Shown here: positions 14,501 to 22,690 of the stretch, piece after piece
How the letters are laid out: the number at the start of each line of letters is the position of its first letter
Position numbering within the stretch: position 1 is the first letter of the stretch
Assembly (NCBI GenBank): GCA_947579665.1
Contig: OX388350.1
Coordinates: 32,087,393 to 32,151,392, forward strand
Direction of reading: 5' to 3'
DNA: 64,000 bases
Source: Sympetrum striolatum
Taxonomy: Eukaryota > Arthropoda > Insecta > Odonata > Libellulidae
Notes under the pieces: generated by a model
Told to the model about the DNA's origin: nothing
Database searches by the model: none
The model's input: the letters and a program-made list of their open reading frames with translations, nothing else
Program-made: the position numbers and the translations under genes

Positions 14501-17500
14501 TCATTTTGATTAGTGTATCAAAAAAAAATAATGAAAAACTGCCTCAATTTATTTTAAAAGGGAGATTTTTGCATCATCCTAGAATCGAACCCAGGATATT
14601 TTCTGTGAAAGTCATTAATGTTTTCGATAGATCATGACCATATCCATAGGCTCCTTGAGTTTTGATTCTCTACCTATCCAGGAAGTATTTTTTTTAATTC
14701 CCAAAAATCAAAGCAATGCTTTTAAATGGGAAAAATTGGGACTTAGGGGCCCTCTGGAATTGAACCCAAATTTTTCAAAGGTTCAAAATTGCATTTTTTC
14801 TGGGGGTTTTACGTTAGGGCCTATATGCGGTAAAAATTTCATGTCGATGACACTTGTGGTTTAGCCTGTGAATTAGTATCCTATCTGTGTATCTATCTAT
14901 CTATATTCATGAATGAATCCGGAGAAGAAATTGTATATAATAGATTACATGTTATAGATAGGCAGAGGTCTATATGAATGTACAGCGGTAATGAGCTTAA
15001 ATGTGATTAACTCTGAATATCTAATACTTCACAAATTGGTGATGTTAGGGAGAACATCCTCACCTTCTGAGTTTAAGCATTTTGCCTTTTATATGTTGCT
15101 GGACTTCCCCGATATATTTTTTTCTAACAACATTTGCCTTTTTCATCTCATAATCTCACAAAGAACTGTCTGCATTATAATTTAAAATTATTTTTTTCAT
15201 TTTCTGTAAATATTCTTTGATTTTCTTATATTGCAGGGTTTCAAGGCTTTGTTTTATAGTAATGAAAGTCTTAAATTTTATTGTACCGTCTGATTTAACA
15301 TCTCCTTCGAATGCACATTTAATTTTATTTACAATATTATTTGTTATTATATTCACCAATTTTTTTATTTCCTTAAGGTTGTTAACAGATTGTAGAATTC
15401 ATTTCTGCCTTAAGTTGCAGTATTGCTATATAAAAAATAGTGTATTTATCTCAATATAAAATTAACTTTCAAGTTTTCAATTGCTTGATAATTACCATTC
15501 AATATTTTTATGTTTTTGTCACCTTCAATAGTAAACATCCCTTTGTGCCCTTAATAGGATATATGATATGGGAAACCATATGATATCCATGTGAGTGATT
15601 ATTTTTAATATTTTCTTCAAATCAGATGATTTCCATAAATTTATAATTTTTAGCCATTATACTATAGTCTAAGCCTTGAAAATCGATTGATGGTATTTAT
15701 TTTTTAATAGATTTTCAATGATAAACGGAATAAACCACGCTTTAACATTTTTAAATGCTTGAAACCTTCAAGGAAATAACTTATGAATAAAGTTGTGCAC
15801 AAACCTTCACAGTTCACATTCATTTATTATTATACAGAAATGGTCTTATTATCATTAAAAAATTACTCCTCTTTGCAGTAAAATATTGAGTTGAACCTGG
15901 GCACGGGGTGCACCAGCGCGACATGAGCTTCAAAAGAGTTTTTTTGTTGCCATAAATTGAACCCAATTTCTGTGAAACTCGGGTGGTACATAGATAACAT
16001 TATTGTAGGAAGACTTGAGGGACACAGAATTATTACAATGAAAGATAAAAAAGTTACGAATGAAAATGTATACACTGGCGCATTAATATAATCGCAACTA
16101 TTATAATCTGTTTCCATTAGTAACCAATTGAACGCCAATTGTGTATTTCATTCTAAATTAACTTAAATGTATCTTTTAAGGATGGAGGGGTTGCAGATAT
16201 GGAAGAAGATTCAAAAGAGGTTATACAGAACTCTCCAGTTCTTCTTAAATGCACAGGAATCATACCAGAAATAGGGCATGGTCCAACTGGTCCAATATTG
16301 TTTGCATCTGTCTCTGATCAAATGCTATGTATAGCTTCTACGTTAGGAGCCTCACCCAAAATTAATATTATTGGACTGTCAGACCATGTTCTAAGTGCAG
16401 ACACAACTGTTCCACCTGCTGCTACTCTTTTACATACTATAAACTTAGCAGAGGAAGGGGGTAAGTCACATATTTTTATTTTTAGATCTTAAGCTATTCA
16501 AATAAAAATAATGTTTTGGATCTACAATTACTGAAATTAATTTTTAAATAAATAGAATTTTAAATCAATCTCGTTTATTATAATTGCATTATTGCAGTAT
16601 GAGATTAATCTTTAACACATTTTTATGTCAATATGCATATTTTTAAATCGTAAACTTAAACTTTGCCAATCTCTCTTAATTTTAGGACTGAAAGGAAATG
16701 TAAATTTAATGAGTATTTCTGAAGATGGAAAGTATTTGGCTGTGTCTGATATCTGTGGAAATATATCAATATGGAATTCTGAAAATTGGAAGGTGAGTTT
16801 ACTGTTTCTTGTTTTACCTCTTCAGTCTAAAGATTATTGAATTTTATTTTGTTTTACTCAGTCATTTGCTTTAAGATACACAATGATTATAAATTAAATA
16901 GATAATTGTTTTCTTGGGAAGCCTACCTTTCTTCAAAAGTAAAAATGAAAGATCAAGTTAAATAACTTTCTTGCCTAATAATTTGCAAAAATGTTTTCTT
17001 AGTCACATCATGTTTAATACAGATAAACTTATGTAATGGTGTCAAACAGTAAAAATTGATTCTTTATTTACTTATGGTAAAGTTCTCTGAAAAATAGTTT
17101 GCTTTGAAGTTTCTTCCATATTATGTTTAAAAAATTCAGTTCTCCTGTTTACTGATCCTTATCAAGGAAATCAGTGTAGAAAGATCTATCAAGGGGAAGA
17201 GTTTAGAAGGATCTAAATAAAATAATTTTTACTGCCTTTTAAAAATCTCATATACTTTACTAACGAAAAACCAAATCAAAATGTTTATTAAAAGCAACTC
17301 AGTTGTCATACTACTATCATTTTGAAATCAATGTACTAAGAGATGTTTTTTGCTAGTAATTGATCAGTGAATATATTCTGCTGGAGCAATATTTGTTAAT
17401 ATTTTCTGGTAGTGATAGTATTCAATTTAAAGGTGAGTAATATTTTGGCTTGTTGCCTCTAAGTTATCCAGGTTATTTTTCCTAGCCTTATTTACTCGCA

Positions 17501-19290
17501 TAAAAAAATAGTATAATTAACATTTTGAGGCAAAAAGAGGAACCCAAAAGAATTAGTAAACTGGCTATATTGAATTAATGGCTGAATTTGCTTGAAGCTA
17601 AACTCAGTCCATTATCCATTAATAAGCAACAACAATATTATAACTATATCATTAAGCAATAACTTATCTCTATTCTCCTCTTGATTTAAACTGGTAAGAG
17701 TTGATCATCTCTCATTACTTTCAAATTAATGCAATAATGCATGTATAGATTTTTGACTTAGTAATGTTTAAAAGCTTGAAGCCATCCTGAAAAAATGAAC
17801 GCCATTATCTTGCGGTTTTAATGATTTTTCAAATGTCTACTTTCCAGGTTGATAGCAGTCTTCCGAGGTATAATTGTAAACCTACAGCAATGGGAATCCA
17901 TCCTCAAACCAATGACCTTGTTGCTGTGTATGCTGACCATCAGGTATTATCATATATGTTTTCTATGCATCCTTTTTATCTTTTATCGTACCTGGACTTA
18001 TAAATTTATTTAATGCTTCAAGGAGAGTATTATATATGTATGCTATGTATCTTTTCTTCCTTATTTACGTGGAAATCTTCAATTTTCATGAATAATTTTG
18101 AAATTGCCCTCAACTTTACATAGGATTCACCTTTATTTTTAGCAGCTCAAAAATTTTGGTGGTGGCAATCTTTTGCTCCCAATCCTTTTGAGCTCTATCA
18201 ATAGTTATTCTACGTCAACCATCCACATCCTTTAATATTTCCATATTCATCTTTCCATTTATTTCTTGTCTGCTTCCTAAAGTGTATTTATGAGAGCAAG
18301 ATGTTTTCAAATCTTGAAGAAATTTAAATAGAATTTATATTTTATCCATTTATTGTTATTATTTTAGCGTTAATAATTTTACTAGTGGTTTCTATATTGG
18401 CTCTCTCTGTTACAATTCACAATAATCACATCATCTAAAAATATTATGCTCGTGTTCTTTACATGAAAAAAAAATAGTTTGTGTACTGAATTTTCTCTAT
18501 TCGATCTGAAGCTTGAGGATTTTTACATGTACCATTTAATGGAGGTTGGCAGCAAAATGGTAGAGGTCATTTACTGAAAATTACTGTATGGACTGAATAA
18601 AGAAAATCAAGAAATCATTCTAAGATATTGATTTAATTTAGTAAATTGTAGTTTTACTAAAACATTTCAAAGCCTCTGTTGAGTCCATTTCTTGGAAGCA
18701 ATTGAAAATTATTGTTGAAATTTTCATGTACAATTTGATGTATTTTTAATTAAATTAACCAAGTTTGTCTTTTACCTGATTGGTGGAATATTTTAGTCAT
18801 TAACTAATTTAAAGGCATTATGGTATGTATTGTTGTTTTCATAAAGGATATACTATAAATCTTTTGTGGTAATTTGATTAAAATTCAGAAGTAAAAAAAT
18901 TAGTTATTAAAATTTTCTTTTCTTCCTCTAATGTATGTTAAAATTGGATTAGATTGTGTTCTTTATAGGATGGATAATGACTAAAAATATCCTTTTTGTT
19001 GGGTACTCAATCAAATCTTCTTACAGTTAACATTATCAATGCTATTAAATTATTTTTATTTGTCTTATCTTATGTATTTTTTATGTAATCAATTTCTCCT
19101 TTAGATTGTTGAGTGGAGTATCACCTCTAAGAAGTATACCAAATTCTGTCGAAAGCTAATGCAGCAAGGACTTCCCAAGAAGTGGGTTTCTCGCTCTTTT
19201 CCTGTTACTGGAATTTCATTTGATGCGAAGAAGAAAGATGCTCTCATTCTCCATGATGACTCCACCATAACCATCATTGATAAATCTAAG
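2143..19290 (+). CDS. UTP4: UTP4 / cirhin (WD40 SSU-processome protein), 13 exons, 3' end missing
   Basis: Coding joins 2143-2246, 2403-2577, 2664-2732, 4206-4290, 5859-6057, 6805-6923, 7492-7677, 12143-12213, 13695-13985, 16181-16460, 16686-16792, 17848-17943 and 19105-19290. All introns are GT-AG and every junction keeps the frame, giving 656 residues. The N-terminus (MGTCKVHNVRFYNLEP) matches the cirhin start, which in the human protein begins MGEFKVHRVRFFN. WD-type strand ends recur, for example SGDSRGKLTFWD, SGGIDGYLGI, LELWRLGS, CGNISIWN and HQIVEWSI. In other eukaryotes UTP4 is a double beta-propeller protein of the t-UTP/UtpA complex, which binds the 5' ETS of pre-rRNA in the nucleolus and supports rDNA transcription and 18S maturation. 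The human protein has 686 residues, so roughly the last 30-75 residues (a basic tail ending near KKFG) are absent. The final exon here ends at a strong donor (AAG|GTAAGT). The start codon is the first ATG of the homologous frame. Confidence 0.93.
2403..2577 (+). CDS. UTP4: UTP4 exon 2 (residues 35-93)
   Basis: The acceptor is TTCTTTTTAG and the donor AAAG|GTAAAG. It encodes ADNSVEVWDV, then PGHPEVSVESLVWCNG and AGLQGLVNEFDL, which align with the human segment containing PGHES..ALCW and SAGLNGEIMEYDL. It ends in phase 0 after LSIK. Confidence 0.92.
2664..2732 (+). CDS. UTP4: UTP4 exon 3 (residues 94-116)
   Basis: Short 69-nt exon with acceptor CTTGTAG and donor GCT|GTGAGT, both in phase 0. 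It encodes SSHPVTAGACWCIDVDRN and ends in RIA, joining AGTEEGYINI of exon 4 to rebuild a WD blade. A 1.47-kb intron follows in which I see no recognised element. Confidence 0.88.
4206..4290 (+). CDS. UTP4: UTP4 exon 4 (residues 117-144 plus 1 nt)
   Basis: The acceptor is TTTTTAG and the donor GGAGG|GTAAGT. It encodes AGTEEGYINILALTEDGLTL and EKLLDKQEG, parallel to the human segment GCEDGSVKLFQ...FDRQKS. The intron after it (4291-5858) holds nothing recognised. Confidence 0.9.
5859..6057 (+). CDS. UTP4: UTP4 exon 5 (residues 145-210 plus 2 nt)
   Basis: The acceptor is CAAAAAG and the donor CGAG|GTAAGC. It encodes RILSLAWDSSGKFIASGS, RVWSVETGHALHRM and VWCVAFTEDLTVISGDS. This is the best-conserved part of the protein and closely parallels human RILSLSWHPSGTHIAAGS. 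Confidence 0.93.
6805..6923 (+). CDS. UTP4: UTP4 exon 6 (residues 211-250 plus 1 nt)
   Basis: The acceptor is TTTTGTAG. It encodes GKLTFWDGKLGCSIKSYQSH, KADILTLCLSEDGK and SVYCAG. The donor GCAG|GTAAAT leaves phase 1. It matches the human GKVQFWDSATGTLVKSH blade. Confidence 0.92.
7492..7677 (+). CDS. UTP4: UTP4 exon 7 (residues 251-312 plus 1 nt)
   Basis: The acceptor is TTTTGTAG and the donor GGAG|GTATTT. It encodes VDPIITNFEKIKM, then WVRSFQRRLHDHDVRSLVSG, the cirhin signature in which His-Asp-His-Asp-Val-Arg aligns with human HHTHDVRT. The next intron is the longest inside the gene (4.46 kb) and has collected several mobile-element pieces. Confidence 0.92.
8100..8566 (+). mobile_element. 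3' end of a non-LTR retrotransposon with (TTA)n tail
   Basis: A pyrimidine-rich stretch ends CTTCGCCAAATAAAGAGTTT and then runs into about ten TTA units (8532-8563). AATAAAG followed by a short-unit microsatellite is the usual 3' end of CR1/L2/Jockey-type elements. A similar ending (TTGCCCAATAAAGGGTTAAT) occurs at 12664-12683. No RT coding is visible, so this is a 5'-truncated copy. Its 5' limit is a guess. Confidence 0.5.
8696..8780 (-). mobile_element. 59-bp LINE/SINE stub with 13-bp target-site duplication
   Basis: TAAAGTCGGTAGT (8696-8708) and TAAAGTTGGTAGT (8768-8780) flank 59 bp. On the minus strand the insert reads as a short GC-rich body followed by an (AAG)n tail adjoining one repeat. 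This is the signature of target-primed reverse transcription with extreme 5' truncation. The parent family is not recognised. Confidence 0.6.
11085..11839 (+). mobile_element. non-autonomous Helitron, 3' end intact, 5' end unclear
   Basis: The 3' end has an 18-bp perfect palindrome (11810-11827, CCTGTCATG/CATGACAGG), an 8-nt spacer and CTAG (11836-11839) followed by host T. The interior (about 11190-11450) is visibly homologous to 31335-31590 of the full-length Helitron downstream, sharing for example the blocks GATTGTTGA, CAAATTAATG and TGAAGAGG. No Rep/helicase coding is present. The usual TC start was not found, so the 5' part is diverged or deleted. Confidence 0.65.
12143..12213 (+). CDS. 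UTP4: UTP4 exon 8 (residues 313-336)
   Basis: The acceptor is TACTTCACAG and the donor CAG|GTAGGT. With the leftover G from exon 7 it restores SGGIDGYLGI, then ends TKYPPVPQ in phase 0. Confidence 0.88.
12214..13694 (+). other. UTP4 intron 8
   Basis: AT-rich intron holding a short LINE-like 3' end near 12640-12690. Nothing else is recognised. Confidence 0.6.
12580..12690 (+). mobile_element. short LINE-type 3' end with AAT tail
   Basis: GGGGATTCCTCTTGAGGGCC followed by TTGCCCAATAAAGGGTTAAT and a few AAT units has the same layout as the element ending at 8566. Probably a 5'-truncated copy of a related family. The start is arbitrary. Confidence 0.4.
13695..13985 (+). CDS. UTP4: UTP4 exon 9 (residues 337-433)
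   Basis: The longest exon, with acceptor TTTTCCAG and donor TTG|GTAAGT, both in phase 0. It encodes a basic stretch ending ARCALFRFPDKLELWRLGS (human FQFAHHLELWRLGS), a variable acidic linker, then IMECAVSDDTHWIAFSTPYH at the start of the second propeller. Confidence 0.93.
14110..14944 (-). mobile_element. non-autonomous Helitron with CTCG end and B-box-like modules
   Basis: Read on the minus strand, the element starts TCTATTATATACAA after host A and ends with stem TGCTTGCA, loop GAA, stem TGCAAGCA, spacer ACATTTTA and then CTCG before host T. It is 835 bp long and lies in UTP4 intron 9. It is homologous along its length to the element at 51690-52814. Four tRNA-T-arm-like boxes lie at 14243, 14409, 14581 and 14756 (plus-strand starts), spaced 166-175 bp. 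It has no coding capacity. The terminal CTCG departs from the CTRR consensus. Confidence 0.72.
14945..16180 (+). other. remainder of UTP4 intron 9
   Basis: AT-rich, with short ATCT repeats just upstream inside the Helitron 5' end and a few T-rich tracts. The open stretches on both strands are short and show no recognisable protein similarity. Confidence 0.5.
16181..16460 (+). CDS. UTP4: UTP4 exon 10 (residues 434-526 plus 1 nt)
   Basis: The acceptor is ATCTTTTAAG and the donor GGGG|GTAAGT. It encodes DGGVADMEEDSKEV and the less conserved middle of propeller two (PILFASVSDQMLCIAST). The exon continues open upstream of the internal ATG at 16199, so translation is assigned from the splice acceptor and not from that ATG. 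Confidence 0.87.
16686..16792 (+). CDS. UTP4: UTP4 exon 11 (residues 527-562)
   Basis: The acceptor is TAATTTTAG and the donor AAG|GTGAGT. It encodes LMSISEDGKYLAVSD and CGNISIWNSENWK, aligning with human LAVSPDGNWLAASG..AGVHVYNVKQLK. The intron before it is only 225 nt. Confidence 0.92.
16793..17847 (+). other. UTP4 intron 11
   Basis: About 1 kb of AT-rich sequence with no repeat or RNA structure that I can define. Confidence 0.5.
17848..17943 (+). CDS. UTP4: UTP4 exon 12 (residues 563-594)
   Basis: The acceptor is ACTTTCCAG and the donor CAG|GTATTA. It encodes LPRYNCKPTAMGIHPQTNDL and VAVYADHQ, matching human PVTAMAIAPNTNNLVIAHSDQQ. Confidence 0.92.
17944..19104 (+). other. UTP4 intron 12
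   Basis: About 1.16 kb of AT-rich sequence. Nothing recognised. Confidence 0.5.
19105..19290 (+). CDS. UTP4: UTP4 exon 13 (residues 595-656), last one found
   Basis: The acceptor is TCCTTTAG and the donor AAG|GTAAGT. It encodes IVEWSITSKKYTKFCRKL, a QGLPKKWVSR segment, PVTGISFDAKKKDALILHDD and TITIIDKSK. The human counterpart (VFEYSI...ILLHDAYMFCIIDKS) is followed by about 75 further residues. Reading through the donor would add only 18 unrelated residues before a stop at 19342-19344. Confidence 0.92.
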
Positions 19291-19510
19291 GTAAGTCAAA
19301 GTCATTTTTTCCCCTCGGTTTCATTATTTTTTAAATTTATTTAAAGTTGATTCATTAACAGTCAATTTGACCAATTGCAATGAATCGTACAACAAGTTGA
19401 GAAAAATATAAATTGAAACAAACATATGTAAAAATATCAACAAGTATGATGGAAATGCAATCAAACATTTGTATAAAATGAAATAAAAAATCTGATGTGG
19501 CCAGCACATG

Positions 19511-20514
19511 ACTTTCTCCATATATAAGATGTAAATATTTATCTACGACAGTATTTTCGAACTCTATATTCCATCTAAACTTTGAAGATGAGTGATTAAT
19601 TTATATCATATTATATATTACGTCACAAACATTATAAATAATGTTTTTCGGGACATGCTCGATGAAAAACGATGAAATGGCTATTCACCCACAGCTCCCA
19701 GAGCGCTCATGAAGTACATAATCGGCAACTTCCGGTTTATCAGTATTTCATGAATATCTCCTAAAAAATCAGTTTTACAAAAATATATTTCAAACAAAAG
19801 TTATAGCAAATTTTATTTTCTAAAACTATTATAAATAATAGTATATACCTAAATATCATATTTATTGAGATATTTTGAAAACCGGAAATGAGCTTTGAAG
19901 AATGAAGCTCAACTTCCGGTGTACCGATTTGCTCCAAAAACTAATCAACTCTAAACACACCAACCAAAATACTATATATGAAATTTGGTGTTGATACGAC
20001 AATTAGTTTTCATGTTAGAGCGCCCACAAAGTACATAATCAGCTACTTCCGGTTTATCAGTATTTCACGAATAAATCCTAATCAACCGGTGATACAAAAA
20101 TATGTTAAAAACAAAAGTTATATTAAATCACATTATCTAAAACTTTATAAGTAATGCAATATACCTATATATCATATTTATTGAGATATTTTGAAAACCG
20201 GAAATGAGCCTTGATGAATGAAGCACGACTTCCGGTTAACCGATTTACTCCAAAACCTAATCAACTCTGACAGCACACACAACAGTACTATACATCAAGT
20301 TTGGTATTGATACGACCACTAGTTTTCACGTTAGAGTGCCCACAAGCACAGACACACAGTCATACACACATACACACACATACAAACGTACATCATTCCA
20401 AAAATGCTTAAAACGAGTTCTAGGGACCCCAAAACTTGAATTTCCGTTGAAATCTCGAAGTCGAATTTTTTTATGAAAACAATACTTTCTCTATACTTCG
20501 TATATGGAGAAAGT
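19511..20514. mobile_element. 1-kb element with 14-bp TIRs and a tandem 317-bp unit
   Basis: ACTTTCTCCATATA (19511-19524) recurs inverted and exact at 20501-20514, bounding 1004 bp. Inside, a unit that starts GAGCGC and AAGTACATAATC and includes two copies of the ACTTCCGG motif plus TTTGAAAACCGGAAATGAGC, runs 19701-20017 and repeats at 20018-20333, with a third partial start at 20334. A CA-rich microsatellite follows at 20340-20390. The right end also forms a local hairpin (20484-20515). No clear target duplication and no coding. Probably a non-autonomous transposon, family unknown. Confidence 0.6.
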
Positions 20515-20970
20515 AAAAATATGAAGAGAATTAAATTACACGAGAAAATAAAGTTACCAGTTACTATATCTCTAGTTATCAATATAACTGGTGGTACTAT
20601 CAATAGATTCTGGTAAGACTTTGCAATTGAAAGCCATAACAAACTGACAAAATGAGTATCGTATCATATATTGCATGTTATCATGCTGATGATGATAAAA
20701 CTCATCAAAACATGGGTCAGCTGATAAATCCTTCTGTGGTTTGGGTAAATGTTTTGTATTCATTTTGCCCGTTCATTATAACTGGTAGCGTTCAAACAGG
20801 TTGAACGTTAGGGTTCTCATAAATTGTCATTACTGGAATGTTTTAAATTGTTTATTTTGTCGTCCTACTGACTCAGGTTAATACGAGGTTTGTGCCGGTC
20901 ACTTGCTCTGTATGATTCAAGTTTGACAATATGTCACAGATTTTAAAATGGACCGTTCTCTTAAGTAGTA

Positions 20971-21624
20971 CAGTATTACCCCTCTTTTACACTATTCAAG
21001 GGAACAGAGGCAATGTGGTGTAAACGGGGGGAAAGTGTAAATCGAGGGAAACCACTTATGTTGGTAAACATGCTCATAAAAAAGGCTAATATTTCACAAA
21101 TGCGCATTATTAATATTATGATGTGCTTCATTCTTATTTCTAATATTTACCTTAAATAAATATCCAATGTAAGTGAAATTAGGCTGATATTACTTTATCC
21201 TGGTTATTTCTACATCCACTGGCTAGGAGAAGGGTGATAAAAATATCATAGCGTATTCTTTTCACTTGGTTATCACTCTAGGTAAATGGGTTAAGAATAA
21301 TCTAAGATTCAAGAAATATTGTTTCATGAAAAGAAATTAAGTAAATGTTTTGAGTTGAAATGTCATGACTGTTTCGAACAAAAAATCGCCAGTTTTGGGT
21401 ATGTTTGGAAAGTTATGAATCATGTTTCCCGTCGAAAAAGCAAAAAAACATCCCTCACGATACAATGTTGTGTGGCGTAAACGGCGGGAAAGATAAAATT
21501 TCAGAAACATAAACTTGAGGATTTTAATACATTGTGAACATAGGAAATCGAAGGGGACCGACATAAAGTGACGTAAACGACGGGAAAACGTAAAAGACGG
21601 GAACGTAAATGCGGGGTAATACTG
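20971..21624. mobile_element. pogo/Tigger-like MITE, 654 bp, TA target duplication
   Basis: The left end TA|CAGTATTACCCC and the right end GGGGTAATACTG|TA are perfect inverted repeats flanked by TA. Subterminal repeats of a GTAAA-CGGGAA type (for example GTAAACGGCGGGAAAG and GTAAACGACGGGAAAACG) appear on the right side and, less clearly, on the left. A CAG start with TA duplication fits the pogo branch of Tc1/mariner. No transposase is encoded. Confidence 0.75.
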
Positions 21625-22690
21625 TATTTAAATTTTTTCCTTATTTTTAGGATTTTCACTGTGATTGCAATTATCATATTTAAAATTCGTTATCTCATCA
21701 TTATTTTCTCTATGATGTTTCCTTATGTTTAAAAAAATCATGTGATAGATTTCTGGATATCAACTTCATAAACTCTGGAGAGGAACACTGGATGTGCGTA
21801 ACATGGATTTGTGGGAGACGTTCAGGGTGTTTCCTGAAAATAAAAATAATAGACATCAGTATTAAACTTGGTAGCATTAGGCCTTTTGTATTGACAATAG
21901 TTTAAGCTGAAAATCATAGTTAGGCAATTATGTCATTCAGGTGCAATACCTCATAGATCGTGACTTCTCAGCCTAAACTACAAGCGTTATCAATTTGGCC
22001 ATTTTATGTAGTGTGTGTCCCCTGAAGGAGTGATATATTGATCGCAACTAATCTAGATTTGATCCTAGAAGCCCACAAATTCCTGATTCCTTCCATAAAA
22101 TACGTTGGGCAAATTTTTGGAATTTGTTTGTCATACCTCCCAGGATGTTGGAGAAATGAGCATCTAGATGTTATCGGACATGCTTCTGTATCCTTAATGG
22201 TTAAGATTTATTCAATGCAGGCTTGTGTTTGTTGCCAGGCAAGGAAAAATTATCCCATGATTAATTTATTGCAGAAATATTGTTTTCTCTTAACTAATAT
22301 TATATATATAATTAACTAATAAATATTTTTCATTTGATTTGACGAGATAGGGCTTTGTTTATTTACATGTACACCTTGGATTTTTCCAAACTAATCTTGC
22401 CTTCAACTCCAGATAAAAATGTTCTTGCATAAAAAATGCAGAGGATAAATATGTTGTTGCATATGAATGCAGAGGAAATTTCTCAGAAACAATGTTACAC
22501 ATTTTCAATTCATTTTAGCAGAATACTCCTTTAAAATATATCTGGATGTATGGAATTGCTTATTTAAATGTCAATTTAATTAAAAATTAATTTTAATAAT
22601 GATAACATAATATATTTAATAATGATAATGCATTCGAATGCCTATTAACAAAAACAAACTTCCAGTATAATCGAATATATTTACTAATTA
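21625..22690. other. AT-rich intergenic or intronic stretch
   Basis: No gene recognised. One open stretch at 22038-22319 has no recognisable family. If UTP4 continues downstream this is still its last intron. Confidence 0.4.

Noticed and set aside
19291..19344. Read-through of UTP4 exon 13 as its natural C-terminus
   Set aside because: It would add 18 residues without the basic family end, and it would ignore a near-perfect donor (AAG|GTAAGT).
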